The position numbers were made by a program, and so were the translations under genes. Below, in pieces: positions 35,853 to 49,131 of a stretch of DNA of 64,000 nt (its first letter is position 1; each line of letters begins with the position of its first letter). Below the pieces are notes generated by a model. It was not told the origin of the DNA and made no database searches. It saw only the letters and a program-made list of their open reading frames with translations. Origin of the DNA: Neckera pumila (lineage: Eukaryota > Streptophyta > Bryopsida > Hypnales > Neckeraceae); contig OZ018410.1 of NCBI GenBank assembly GCA_963969595.1, positions 3,472,001 through 3,536,000 on the forward strand. The letters run 5' to 3'.

Positions 35853-36771
35853 CCCGTAAAGTCCTAAGGCTAGTTTTCTGTCAAGAATGACTCAAAATTG
35901 CCAGTTCTAATACGTTCATCAAAGAAAACAAAAAATATATATAATTTTAGAATCTCATAGTAGGGTCTTTTACTTCACTTGTCTTAAATCATGTGGCAAA
36001 GTTTTTATAAAATTTGACTATATAGTTTGGAGATATTTAGCAATCAAAGTTGGAAAACTTGTTTTAAGAACAGGGGCCTACAATTTTAGATGCATTTGAC
36101 TACCATTTGTGGAAATTTTTGGCACTATACTTTGAATTTAAGTTTTTTGGTGTTCAAGAATTGAGTTGAAAGTCTTTTTTTTTTTTTTTAAAAACACACA
36201 CACGCTTGATTTTCATTCTTTAATAAATTATTAAGTAGAAGTAGGTTTAAGATCAAAAGCAAAACTAAATCATTAATAGCTCTAGATGGGATTCAAACAC
36301 TATAATCCCAATGGTGAGAATGTTTTAGCAAGCAAATTTGACTTTGTCATCCAAATGTTTTTTTAAATTGTGAAAATTGCATTCAAAAATGAATCCGGTA
36401 AGTTATTTTTTCAAGAAGATGCTCTAACTGCCCCCAAAAAAGATTATCCTGAACTTTCAAATAATAAATCCAAATGGAGTGAATCAAAGCTTTCTATATA
36501 GATAAAATTACAATCTATATAAAACATAGTTTTTTATATTAATTTTTTTTTTTTGCGTAAAGAGGTTTCTACCTGCCACCAAAAAAAAGGACCTTTTGAG
36601 CTATAACTTCTGCTCCCGAGCACCGATTGAAATAAAACTTATATTTTCAAAAAGCTAATGGATTTTTTCTAATTTCGAAAAAAAACTCAAAAAATCATGA
36701 TGAATATTGAGGCTGTAGGAACCTGCCTAAAATTCATTATGTCCTTAGAGGGGACAATGGAACTTTAGGAG
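35853..36771 (+). mobile_element. TTAA-type element, sub-family 1, diverged full length (919 bp)
   Basis: Between TTAA (35849-35852) and TTAA (36772-36775). Ends CCCGTAAAG and CTTTAGGAG. Same length as the reference copy and the same order of internal blocks, with more substitutions. Confidence 0.75.
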
Positions 36772-36775
36772 TTAA

Positions 36776-37528
36776 GGGCGGCTTTACACCTAGAAACCAG
36801 GCCAATTTGTTGTGTTAGAGGCCCAAAATCCTAACTTGTAGTTGGACCAAAGTCTGAAATTAGTTGTTGAAGTATAGTAATGACCTAATTGTAAATTATT
36901 CTTTTTGTATAATAAACTCAATCCCAAAGAGACAGTTAAGTAGGAAATCTATGCTAATAGGTTCAATCTCTAAAATATGTAACACAATCCCAAAAGACAC
37001 AATCACTCATTTGATTTTTAATTTATGACTCATCCAATATTTTTGACCAATCACCAAGTCGGCATAACATGCATACATTGAATCACTTGACTTGGCCTTT
37101 CACATACAACGTGACTCCACATACCAATTCCAAATTCAATTCTCGCAATTCCAATTGGCATGCACACAACCAGCAAACTTAATCATTCATTCTCTTTAGA
37201 CACAATCACCCGCCTAAAGCAATGTATCATAATTTAATTTGATTCATAATTCACTGTTTATAATTTTAGCTTTCTTCATCACTCCTCATTACTCTCATCA
37301 AACTACAAATTAAAGAACGCAACCAACATGGGATTAGACTCGTACATGCATCCTGCAATAGTGGTGCCTTCCAAATCGAAGAAGAGAGACTTAAAAGGAC
37401 TCAACTACCAATTTGGAATTACCACCTACGACGATTCCAACCTTAGCTCCCCTAACTATCAAATTGGTAGACTTTCCTACTTGAAAATTCAACTTACACT
37501 TGGGAGTGTTGAAAGGATTAATTATGTA
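36776..37528. other. AT-rich DNA, no gene seen
   Basis: No coding frame with family resemblance and no repeat recognised. Confidence 0.4.
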
Positions 37529-37761
37529 CATTAGAGGATGAGGGCAAGAAAGGGCCATTTCAGGCCTATTCCCTTGCATGTTCCCCTGTTTTGAACCAAC
37601 AATAATGCTGTCAAAAAATAAAAAATAAAAAATAAAATCTTAAAAAATAAAGAAATTCTTATTTTTTTCAAAATATTTGACATGGCATAGTGGGACTTTG
37701 CTACAGTCCGGGAACTCAAAATAACTCGCGGGCTACTTCAGGCCTCAACTCTCTTCTAATG
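37529..37761. mobile_element. CATTAG-type MITE (233 bp)
   Basis: Ends CATTAGAGGATGAGGG and, inverted, CATTAGAAGAGAGTTGAGG; the interior has the family's 'gggccatttcaggcctattccc' block and A-rich core. Confidence 0.55.
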
Positions 37762-38274
37762 AAATCTATAATTCCAAATTGATAAAAATGCCCCTTTCAA
37801 ACCTCCAAACCTAAAATTGTCTATTAGAAAACATTTAGCCTATTCACATTAGTCCCAAACCCTTTACACCTAGAGGCAGGGCTAATTTGGTGGAATGAAT
37901 TTTTTATTCAAGAAAGATGTGATCTGACATGGCCCATGCTTGTTGAATTGGGTGTATAAAAAATGGGAGGTCAATTTTTGGCCTTAGGTCAAATGTTAGA
38001 TTTCAATTAATTATTTGAAAATAAAATATTATTTTTCTCAACAAATTAAATCCATAGGATTTTGTGCTATTAGCCGTAAGGAAAATTGGCCCGGCCTCTA
38101 GGTATAAAGCGGCCCTGGAAATTTTAGCCCTCTCTCTCTTTCTCTTTTCCAGGTTTCATTAAATTGGCCTGGCCTCTTGGCTCCAAGGTCTTTGGGAATG
38201 GGCCTGAAACGGCCCTCCAATGTCGTCTAATGGCGCAAGTCTTGGTGCAGTTGTAGCGCATTATAATTGGCTAC

Positions 38275-38652
38275 AAGTCTCTCAATATTGTAACCAATCC
38301 TTGGTTAATATCATTTGCAGTCTGTAGTTGGATATATGAAGGTCTATATGACAAATATAGGTCAAACATAATCTTCAACTAAAAAATTTAGGGTGATTAT
38401 GTTTTGAGAAAAAATTCCATTTTTTTTTAAACCCTTCCAAACTCTATTTCTGCACACAGGAAAATTTCCGTAGTCAAGAAACCCGCACTCCAAATTTGCG
38501 ACATTTTGATAGCGTATGCAAAAGTTTTGAGTATTTCTTTTTGGTAGATGTTCTCATGTATCTTTAACATACATACATATTGATTTTGGAGAAGTATAAA
38601 AAGTGATGGTGGTGGTTTTAGATAAGGTGCAATTTTAGGTGTACCCACCTTA
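38275..38652 (-). repeat. Dispersed repeat ending ACCCACCT-TA
   Basis: The left part ('ctctcaatattg.aa', 'caa.ccttggtt', 'tcttcaacta') is shared with 47875-48110. The right part is the reverse of the 'ccaaaatcaatatgta' family (1395, 7560). The right border is followed by TA. Confidence 0.5.
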
Positions 38653-38676
38653 TTTGGAGGGGTGTAAAAAACAATC

Positions 38677-38959
38677 CATTAGATGTTATTTTAGGACAAT
38701 AAAAGGGCTGTTTTAGGCCTGTTTTCCAATTTGTTCCCAATGCAAGGAAGGAACATCGGGCTACTGTAAAAACCCTAATTACCAAAAAGAAAAAAAAAAT
38801 TGCTTTTGAAATTATAAAATAAAAGTTAAAAAATAAAAAGTGACGTGGCTGAACTTTGGCCATGTCACACTACTGCGTTGTACTGCTGTGACGCAGTGCA
38901 ACACGTTCCCTGCAGGCAGGAACTTGCAGCCTTTTGGGAGGGCTAAATTCCCTCTAATG
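38677..38959. mobile_element. CATTAG-type MITE (283 bp)
   Basis: Ends CATTAGATGTTATTTT and, inverted, CATTAGAGGGAATTTAG; the interior includes 'tgacgtggctgaa' and an A/T-rich core as in its relatives. Confidence 0.6.
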
Positions 38960-41290
38960 TTTGTTGGAATGATACAATTGTTTTCATCTATATAAATGGA
39001 TGAAATGTGCAAAATGCAGATGGAAATTATATTATTAACCCAAAAGAGTGTATCCTCATCCACCAAAGAGCAATCTTGTCTTTGGAATATGTAATAAATC
39101 AACAATTTCATCCACTAAAAATGGGAGAATATAATGCCTAATATTCCCTTAAAATAAAATAAAATACTGCTTTTAAACAAAATATTCCTAAAACTCATGT
39201 TGCTTAATCCTGTAAGAGTTTGCATACTTAAAATTGAAGGTCAGAGGTTACTTAACAAATGTTCAAATGAACATTAGAAAATTGAAGAATTGACTGCGGT
39301 TGTTCATCTTTTATTTTGTGTCTAGACTTCCGTGCATGTGTTAGCAACGGAAGGGAGTAGAAAGTCCTCCATTGAAGTAATATTGGTCTTTCTTTAGAAT
39401 AAGATAAGATGTTTAATCCATGGATTACAAAAGATTTTTTTTTCCTAGCATATATTAGCTAAACTACTACGGTAACCTCCTTGCTCTTGATCTCATTGTT
39501 AAACATGAAAAGTTCTTTTATCTGAATTTTGGTTCAAGGAATGAAATGAAGACAATCTAAATTTGAAAACTCATAAAGTTTAATACTTCATAGCAATTTC
39601 AATTGTGAGCAATTAAGCTAATAACAAATGTCTATTGATTTTCTAACTACAAAATGACATTGAATTCTATTATACACTTTAATCTACAACCGTGCTGAAT
39701 TTTTTGAGCATATTTGTATTTGATATAGGTTTTCTTCAAATTTTGATCCAAAATCCACAACAATTTCTAATGAATACAAATAAATTGGAAAATTGTATAA
39801 TATATAGAAGACGTGTGATTTGAACTTATAAATATAGAACCAAATTTTTTTTTCATATTTAGAGGTAAAAGGGATCATATTAAATTTGTAGGAATTTCAA
39901 GTTTGTTTGCATGATCATAGGCTTTATCCTCATGGAGTTAAGTTAGAGCACCTATATTAATGTTATGGAATAAAATGATTGCTCTACCTGTGTAAATAGT
40001 GTTGTCATCAAGCCATTAGGATTTAGGTGAATGCAAGATAGGTGAATACAAAATGATTGAAGTACTGAAAAATTTTGTTTGAGATTGAAGAGATTACACT
40101 AGCTAGGCTTAGATTGTGTTACTTTGGAATAACATAGGATGCTCTAGACGTGACCACTTAAGGGCTGGTCCGCCTTTTTCGTAGGTGAATAAAAATATTT
40201 TTCACTCATTTTTTCAAATAAAGAAAAATGGATGAAGAACGTAACACAAGTGGTTTCATATTTTTTGAAGCATTTTTGAATTAGTTATGAATTTTCTAAA
40301 ATTTCTGTTGTAGGTACCTATTTGTGACCCTAGGTCTCCCAAAATGCGTCCACTTACAACTTCTAAAATGATTTGAGGAAATCAAGGCCAATGATTGGCT
40401 CTTGCAATAAAGAATACTTTTTGGGGGGATCAATCAATGACTAAAGTGGTCCATTTAAAGACCAACTCATCTCTATTTAGTACCATTTTGTAGGGTTGAT
40501 TTGAAGAAGCCGGTCGCTTTTAGAGCATTTTACCTAAAAGCAATACATTGTGTCTAATTCAATAACAAACATGAAAATTGTGAAGTATTCTTTGCAACAT
40601 ATAACACTCTCTCTATATATAAAGAACTTTAGCCCCCTAGAAGGACAACGTAAATGAAGAAATCATTTTCTCAAGACCCCACACCAAAGCCCACTGGACA
40701 ACTTATATATATGTATATATGTTATACAAAACCCTTATTAATTGTGCCTAACTATTGTCACCTAAAGAATGAACATGAATGGTGAGAACACTATAAATTG
40801 GCAATAGATGAAGCCACTGGAAGAAGTCATTGAGCATACAAATATAACTATTTGTATTTTTGTCGTTTTATTTTCAACTTGATTTTAGGTGATGAACCTA
40901 TTGTCAATCTTTGATATTCTCTTCATGTGAGGATTAGAAGTGAAAATCTCCTCATTTTTGTGACAAAAGTCTTTACTTCCAATTCAACACACTTTCTCTT
41001 CTATTTGCTAAAAAGTGCATTATTTGTTCATCCAAATTTCAATCATTTTTTCACTTAGTTGCAATAAGCAACAATTATAGGTGCACAAACCTAAGGGAGA
41101 GTCACAAGATTCCCCCAACCTATCCTTTGGTCCATCAACGCAATGGCTTATAAATTACCAATCTCTGAACTAATTCAAGGTGAATGCAAAAATGCACTTT
41201 GAAAGTCTTACGAGATGCCCATACTGACATAACTTCACTAATCATAAATTACCCCATTTAGTCAGTTACTTCTTTAACTGCTATTTCAAT
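38960..41290. other. AT-rich DNA, no gene seen
   Basis: Only short, low-complexity frames and no repeat family recognised. Confidence 0.4.
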
Positions 41291-41300
41291 CATTAAACAA

Positions 41301-41538
41301 CACTATAAAAAATCCATATTTTTTATGATGTTTTCCCTATTTTTTGGAATGCATTTTTGTGGATATTGAATAAAATAACCCATGTTTTTATGTCAACAAT
41401 GATGTTCAATAAAATATATTAATGTTTTATTGAACATCATTGTTGACGTAAAAACATGGGTTGTTTTATTTAATGTCCACAAAAATGCGTTCCAAAAAAC
41501 AAGGAAAATATCCCCCAAAATATGGGTTTCTTATAGTG
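41301..41538. mobile_element. CACTA-type fold-back MITE, 238 bp hairpin with 3-bp target duplication
   Basis: Begins CACTATAAAAAATCC and ends (inverted) CACTATAAGAAACCC. The two arms, about 115 bp each, pair almost throughout with a loop of about 8 nt near 41,420. Flanked by CAA on both sides (41298-41300; 41539-41541), the 3-bp duplication expected for CACTA elements. No coding capacity. Confidence 0.85.
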
Positions 41539-42098
41539 CAACCAATTTGGTCCCCACCTATAACTTACTCAATTATCCAAATCAAATAAGCGTTTGAGCA
41601 CATATTCTATTATTAAATTGTCTAAAATGATGTTGGATCTTGTCAAAAGCCAAAATTTTTTTTGTAGATTTTTCCTCATACAATTTTTGGACACCTTATG
41701 AATGAACAAATAATTTTCCAAGTTTCAATTTATTCATAACCTCAATTCTTTCTAAAGTATAGATTTCTAAAGTTTAAAGTTTATATCTAGAAATATGATT
41801 TCTAAAGTTTAAAGTTTAGATCGTTGATCAACTTGATAATTGGTCAAAACAAAATGAAAATGGCTTAAAAACATTCATTGTATTAACAATTATGTGATAT
41901 CATTGTACACATCTGCTTTTTTTAAGAGAAATCATATAATAGATGTAGTGTCCACCCTGCACGCAATTCAATGATAGAGTGTTGACTATCCCAAATTTTG
42001 TAGAATAAATACCACCAAGGTGCAATTAGATTTTTGTCCCATAGTCAAAAATCTTTTTAAGCTCAATTCTTGATTTTTGATTATTTTTCATTGTTTAA

Positions 42099-43019
42099 CC
42101 CAAAAGTTTCATGACATATATAATCACCAAAAATGCTCCAAAATTGCCATTTCTAATACAACTACCAAAATTTTGGACAAAAACAATGTTTGACACATGT
42201 AACCGTAGGATCTTGTAGTATCATATTTGAAAATATGTGGTAAAAATTTCAGAAAATTCCACCGTGTGGATCATAAGATATAAGCATTCAAAGTCTTGAA
42301 AACCATTTTTCCAATCCTACAAAAAATCGGGCAGCTGCACTTTGCAAGCTCACTTTTCAATGAAAAAATGGTGATAAAGGTGGTGCTTCTTTGAATTCAG
42401 TTTCCTAAACAAGTTGTCTATATGCTTAAAAAATTTCACATCATTCAGAATTTTACAACATACAGGAAAAAAAATAGTAAGTAGAATGAAGTAGAAAACG
42501 ATTCAAAATACTAAATTGTTAAAAATTTAATCATGGAATTTAAAAATGCCAATCCCAATGGTTGTAATGATGTAATAATCAATGTACATCCTGGGATTTT
42601 TTTTTTTCCAAAAGTATTGAAAATTGAGTTAAATAAACAACTATAAAGTTTTTTTTAGAGTAGAGAATCCATAACTGCCCGCAATTCAAAAATCCTCATA
42701 ACTTTTGACTTATTGATTAAAATAGAATGACTCAAAGCTTTTTAAGTATATATAAATGCAGAAAACCAATTTTAAAAAAAAAATCCGGAAAAAATGATTT
42801 TTTTGATCTGACCAAACTATTCAGTTACAAAAAAAAGTAACATATTAGGTCACAACTTTTGACTCATATTTTGAAATGTCATGAAACTTGGTACACATGA
42901 AGATATTCCTTGCCCCCACCTTCTATTAAAATTTCAGCCTCAAATACAGATATGTCTAGTCACACGTACCTACCCAAAATTCCTATTTAGCCAAAAAATG
43001 CGTGTTGGTCCTTTAGGGA
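42099..43019 (+). mobile_element. TTAA-type element, sub-family 2, full length (921 bp)
   Basis: Between TTAA (42095-42098) and TTAA (43020-43023). Very close to 16951-17870 along its whole length; carries AACCGTAGGATCTTGTAG. Confidence 0.8.
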
Positions 43020-43107
43020 TTAATATTTTGTTTGTTTTACATAAGCTTATGTGATAACTACTACTATAAAAAATAGGGGGGGCTAAATGTGAGGCTAGGA
43101 ACATAAG

Positions 43108-43479
43108 CATTAGAAGAAATTTCAGGCCTCTCGAGAGCTGCGAAGCAACCCTCCAAGGTATCTTGAAATTTGCTTTTATTTTGCTCAAAAAGTCGTTTTT
43201 CTCCTATTTCCACCCTGTTGAATCTGCAGCAGCAGTGGCGCAGGAACCCATAATTCCGAATAAAAAATTATTAAAAAATCAAATTGCCCCCCCCCAAAAA
43301 AAAAATCATCTTAAAAAATATTAAAAATATTAAAATTCTACGAAACTTGATTGCTCTGGCGAGCAGTCAGAGACTATAACTGTTCAATAAGAGCATTTTC
43401 GAAGTTGACAGGCCATGCAAAGAATAGCATGGCATGTCACTTTAGATGGCCCTCCAAGAGGCTGAATTTTTCTCTAATG
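43108..43479. mobile_element. CATTAG-type MITE (372 bp)
   Basis: Ends CATTAGAAGAAATTTCAGG and, inverted, CATTAGAGAAAAATTCAG. The near-terminal 'ccctccaag' and A/C-rich core are as in the family. Confidence 0.55.
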
Positions 43480-45545
43480 GCATGTGCATGAGCCAATGAA
43501 TCTAAATACCTATATTATAAATGCCTTCCATGATTATAGGATACCTATATTATAGGTGTTTATGTTATAAATATTTTCAATGGTTGTAGTTACCTACTTA
43601 TATAGCCAAGGCTCCAGGCTCATAGACTTGCATTTTTGTGCTCACATGCTAGCATATTTGATGTCAAAACTTTCTTTTTGTTTGTTGAATATTTTCATTT
43701 GCTATCTTTTTTATAGAAAATAAATGAAAATAAATCCTGAAGTAAACAAAAACAATCCATCTAATTTGGAAAATTTACACAGTATATAATTAAAAATAAA
43801 AGATGTTTTGAATTTTTCAAGAAACAAATTTATTTTTTACATCCAATACACCTTAGGCAATGACCTTCAAGTCAAATTTCTACTATTAAGCTAAATCTAG
43901 TATTTAAATAATTGATTGTATAAATACAAAATGAAAAGCATAATATAGTGTGTGATTTGTATTCTAAATTTGTATTACGCAATTGTAGTAATTCACTAAA
44001 GTTGTAGAAATTTATATGCATTGTAAATAATACAAAATTACAGTTTAGAATTCTATTTATATGTTCAAATTTTAAAAATGGGATAAATGAATATCACAAT
44101 TAAGCTAGATTAAAGTGTCAATTTTTATCTTCCTGATTGGAAAATTGTAGTAGCGTTTGGTAAATTATGCCCCAAAGATAACCTTTTATTAACCTGAAGA
44201 AAATAAATGACCATGTGTTGCTATTATCATAGATATACATTCTTCATAACATGGTAAAAGAGTTTCTTTTGTAGTTAGTTGGTTGTTAAATTTTCAGCAA
44301 CTAAAATACTATAACAAGTAAAATACACAAGTAAAATATCCTATTTTTTAATCCGTTAAGCATTGAAGAGTGGGCCATAAAAACAAACAACATTGAGGCA
44401 CAGACAAAGCTAATGAAACATAAGTATTGATTGTTATATAATTGTTTAGGAATAACCACATTGATTTTTTTTCTATTGAATTTTCTGTTCTATTTCAAAC
44501 TAACAAAAGTTTTTTTGTCCCTACAAAAGGATATCTCCAAATTGCATTCTTTGAATGGTGAAGAGATGGTGAAGACTTTTAGTTGCATTGGGCTCAAAAT
44601 GGATTAGCAAACCAATTACTTAAATGAATTTGCTAAAAATTAGTTAAAGGTTTGAAGTAATTTGATTTTCTTTCCCAGGCATCTAAAGAGGCATAATACA
44701 ATTTCAATATGGAGAAAACTGTTGCCTGATTATACAATATTAAGTCAAGTAAGCCCATTGCATACACAAATGGGAGTAAGCCCATTGCGGACATGGTGAT
44801 GTATAGTAGAGGCAAATTCATTTACAAGCTGCCTATTATATCATTCAATTTTTTTTTGCATAGTATAGAAAATAATTGGAATTTTTCATCTTATATATTA
44901 GCATTCAATTCTTACACGATTCCGATCAAGCATACCAGATTTCACTTCCAAAAAATAAAAATCCTATTTTTGGTGAATTTAAAAAGTCAATTTTTATGAT
45001 ATTTATATAATATTTTATCAAAAACAATTGGTTATGAGTTTTTTCAATTCAATTGCGGAGATGGATTTTCAAGAAACAATTGTCTTTTTTTTGGTCCCCT
45101 TGTCCTTGGACTCTTTGCGTTGTATATCTAATTTGTAGGAAATTTGAAACAAAGATACATGTGGTAGTTATAGACATTAAGTAATTTTTTTCAATTTTTT
45201 TCAATTTTTTCCAGTTAGTTATTATTTTTAAAGTGATCCTAATTAGATGTCTACCTTGGTCGGGGGGTCGGGGGGTGGGGGTATAGTATTGTTTCAGGCC
45301 CAAAAATGCGAATTTGAAGGTTAAATTTGGGATACAAGGACTTATATTGAAATTACACAAGGATCTGAAGAAATATTCTAAGAATAGTAAAGCTTTCACC
45401 TTCCTTCAATGTGCTCAAAATGCACTCCCTTTGTGTTTGTGCAGAGAATACAATTTTTGTCTTTTGAAGATGCAAACGGTTGAGAAGAATCACCTTCAAG
45501 TTAGGAAAAATGAATTGTTTTGTTCTATTTTTTTGAATTTTCTTA
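43480..45545. other. AT-rich DNA, no gene seen
   Basis: Short repeats of 'ctatattata' near 43,510-43,560, a 'taagcccattgc' repeat pair near 44,751-44,790, and a G-rich tract at 45,259-45,280. No gene. Confidence 0.4.
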
Positions 45546-45553
45546 CTATTTAA

Positions 45554-46084
45554 CCCCTAAAAGCCCAAGGATTTTGGACAAAATACAAATGTGTTATAAA
45601 ATATAAATTCTAAAACTTTTTTGAAGTTTGCATCAAAGAAGATAATGTGAAGCATGAAAAATAGAAAGCATATATGTGGTTAAAATTGTAAAATTATTCT
45701 TAGATTTTTTTTAAATGAATTTTGAAGATATAACTTCAAAAATTCATCAAAAATACAATTTCTATTATTAGCATTTGAATTTTTTTTTGATTGGTCAAAA
45801 TAGTGGTTTCTATTGATTTTTGAAAAATGCATGAGATCTAGTAATGAAAATACCAATACTTTCCCCAAATAGTAAATTTTTCAACACTAGGCAAATCTAG
45901 ACACTTTGTGCTTTTTCTCTTATAGTTTTTGCTTGACCGTAGTGATCTAAGTTTTGAGTATAAATATTGATAGACAACTCAATCTTTTTAATTTTTTTTT
46001 TTTAATTTTTTAATTTATTTTTGTCCGGAATTTTTGCCCGAAGTCGGGCAGCGACCATAAAATGGTCGCTTGAGCGCTTAGGGG
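45554..46084. mobile_element. Short TTAA-type element (531 bp)
   Basis: Between TTAA (45550-45553) and TTAA (46085-46088). Ends CCCCTAAAAGCCCAAGG and, inverted, CCCCTAAGCGCTCAAG. The interior differs from both ~920-bp sub-families. Confidence 0.65.
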
Positions 46085-46668
46085 TTAAATAAAATCAAAT
46101 TCTAAATTTCTATTTTCTTGCATTTGCCATCACTCTTTTTTTGTGCATAACTTATAGAGATAAATTTTTCTAGGCCTGAATTTTTATACATAAACTATTT
46201 TGAATGTTTTATAAATTACTGATATTTTATTTAATTTAATATAAACTTTATGCCAAAAGTCATAGTGATTTTAGTACTCAACTCATGCCCTTTTGAGGCA
46301 AAAACGGGAGGTGTTTCTTGCAACTATCTAGATATATAGGGAACATCCATACACACATTTTTCCTTCAACAAGCATCTCCAAAAAAGTTTTACAATTCCC
46401 TCTAGGAAGAATTCAATGTAAGGTTTGATAGACCAAACTTTGTGAAATAGATATCTTTATATTTTAACTAGATTTTGTTATTTGATCCTTTCAAAATGCC
46501 AATTCTATTCTATATTATGCAAAATTCTTTGAATGACACAAAATAGACAATTTGTAAATGAATTAGACCCTACAATACATTCAAGTTTTAGAATGCACAC
46601 CACAAATATAATTTGGCCTGCATTGGACTCCCATTTGACCCACAATGGGCTCCCTCATTCTTACATTA

Positions 46669-46950
46669 AGTAACTACACCTAAAATCGCATAGTCTTTAA
46701 AAGGGCACAATGGATATTCTTGCCTAAAATGTACTCCCACTATTCATATGACTCTATGATCGCTTTTAGGTGCACCTATTTTTGGCACTTTGAAAATTTA
46801 TAGTTTATTCACACGGTGTCCAAGAAATGCATTCTAAGAGAATCTAGAATCTTGTTTTGACTACCAATGGGACCCCACAATTTATTTTTCAATATAATAT
46901 TGAAAACCATGCTGAATTGCTTAACTGTGCGATTTAAGGTGCAGTTACCT
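46669..46950. mobile_element. AGGTAACTGCACC-ended MITE (282 bp)
   Basis: Left AGTAACTACACCTAAAATCG and right (inverted) AGGTAACTGCACCTTAAATC, each bounded by TA (46667-46668; 46951-46952). The interior is shared in part with 32620-32760. Confidence 0.6.
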
Positions 46951-48243
46951 TATGCTCAAGAGTCTCTTTTAATTCAGCTGCTGCAACTCCATGAATCCCA
47001 TTAAAAAAGGAGCTCCACCCCCCTGGGAGCTGGAACGGAAGGAATAATTTCACCTAAAAGGGACCAATTGCTTCAGTTGTAGACGACTAGAGTAGCCTTG
47101 GAACAAGTGAAAGGGATTCAAAGAAGGGGGCACGTGGCACCCCGGAGGCAGTTTCCACTGCTCCCCAAGTCCCACCCCTCGAGCTTGACTTGGGGGTAAG
47201 TTAACTTCCGAAACAATATTCCAAAGGAACGTTCTTTCTCAAAAGACCCGCAAGTCACTCCGCTTCAGTGATCAGTTGATTGCGTTCAAAGGCTCCCCCC
47301 ACCACCCATTCAGTTCCTTAAAGCTTTCAAAAAAAAAAATTTACAACTTTTATAGCTTTTTAATTTTTGACCCCCATCAAAGCAAGGGAAGCGTAAAGTG
47401 CTTATTTATGGCTTAATTTTTTAATTTAGACTGCCATTAGATCCCATTCATAGTTTCGTTTTGTTTAAATTTTTTTATATTGTAAACTGCATCAAGTTTT
47501 ACTTTATATTCTTCCGACCTTGTAAAATTAATTATGAATTTGTCAAAGTTTGAAGTTATGGTTCCAAATGTGTCCTTCCCCTGAAATGTACAACATTTTT
47601 CTTCTACTGTAATACTAATGAAGGATCCAATATCATACATTGAATTTAAGTACTGTAGGAAGAATCTATTAAACTTAGAATGTTGGGAAGTTTGTGCACT
47701 ACCCAGGTTAGCAATGATATGAATAACATAGTGGCATAGGGGAGGCAACCCATTCTTGATCGACGCCCCATTGTAGCCATATATATTGTTCTCTTTCTAT
47801 GAAGGAGGAGATGAGCAAGGATTAATTATGGCATGGTTTCCGAGGCAGTTGTGGCACATAAAGATTGCCTCCAAGACTCTCAATATTGCAAGCAATTCTT
47901 GGTTGATTTTGCAACCAATCCTTGGTTGGAAATAGGATAGTCTCCATGACCAGAATGGTTCAAATAGAATCTTCAACCAAAAATTCATAGTAAATACATT
48001 TCGAGAAATACAAATATGAAGAATTATAAAAACCTTCCGAATTCTATTTTTGCACCTAGACAAATTTTTCCACTGAAGAAATCTGCCTTGTAGACATGCG
48101 AAATTCCTTAAGTGATCGGAAATGGGTTGCCTCCCCTACACTTGGTTATTTTTCCCAAAAAATCACCAACAAAATTGCACCCTCCAAACTCCCGGTACTA
48201 ATGGAAATTGTCCATGGGTTCCAAAAAAAAAAAAGTACAAGTA

Positions 48244-48555
48244 AGGTAACAGGCTCTAAAATTGCCCACCCTACTCAAATGTACATTGCTTGTACAGGTT
48301 GCTTTTTCATAGCCTTCAACAATGTACAAACAATGTACATTTTAGGGGGGTGGGTGATTTTAGAGCCCTATGCCGCTTCAACTTCAAAATTTCATAACTA
48401 ATTCCAAGAAGCACCAAAAAATATGAAATGACTTGGGTTAAATGCCAATTCCTCTTGTCTTTCATGAAAAATTTACTGAAAATTATTTCAAGAAGCTTTG
48501 CCTCCCCAAAATTCACTTTCAGCTCTTCAATGAGCGATTTCTGGACCTGTTGCCT
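48244..48555. mobile_element. AGGTAACAGG-ended MITE just upstream of the PFK promoter (312 bp)
   Basis: Ends AGGTAACAGGCTCTAAAATT and, inverted, AGGCAACAGGTCCAGAAATC, with TA on both sides (48242-48243; 48556-48557). It ends only ~95 bp before the G-box of PFK. Confidence 0.65.
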
Positions 48556-48650
48556 TACCACTCAATCCCCCTTCGAAAAGCCCTTCGTCTTCTGACGCCC
48601 CCAATCAATTTCCACCACTCCTTCCTTTTCCCATTTCTCACCTTTCTAGC

Positions 48651-48674
48651 CACGTGTCTCCCTCCAATTTTATA
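48651..48674 (+). promoter_or_regulatory. PFK: G-box and TATA-like element upstream of PFK
   Basis: A perfect G-box core CACGTG (48651-48656) lies 12 bp upstream of a TATA-like TTTATA (48669-48674). This would put the transcription start near 48,700, about 530 bp before the PFK start codon, consistent with a leader that contains one intron. G-boxes are bound by plant bZIP and bHLH factors (light, ABA, sugar responses). Use of this promoter is inferred from position only. Confidence 0.45.
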
Positions 48675-48935
48675 GGAATTAGTGTAACGCAGGCTAACTG
48701 ACCTCTGCAACTCTGCTCTTGCAGAACTGAGTGGAGAAAACAGTGCCCAAAGGAACAACCTCCGAAACTCCACGACCAACTGAACTAGTTCTGTTCTTCA
48801 GTTCCTTACTTAGAAGAGTCACCACAAACAGACATAATAAGTTTAGAGAATCTGATGACCTTCTCCAAATTAGCATCTTAAACAAGGTAATAAGCTTACC
48901 TTGAGCAGAAGAACGCCCATCACTTGTGCACAAAG

Positions 48936-49124
48936 GTAAGGTACATATTTTCAATTCAAAGTAGGAAATGCGGGAGGCTGTGTCTGTCTGTGTGTGTCTG
49001 TTTCGCTGGTTTCAATTGGGTTTTGTGCTGAATTTTCACTGAAGGGAAAAAGAATTGGTGAATCTAGCTAGTTCAAGGAGCTGGATCGTGTGAGTGCTTG
49101 CTTGATTTTGGCTATTTTTTGCAG
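48936..49124 (+). other. PFK: Probable 5'-UTR intron of PFK
   Basis: Donor AAAG/GTAAGG at 48936 and acceptor TTTTTTGCAG ending at 49124. Its removal leaves an untranslated leader of roughly 340 nt and removes the in-frame upstream ATG at 49098, supporting 49230 as the main start. Confidence 0.45.
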
Positions 49125-49131
49125 TTTCTCC

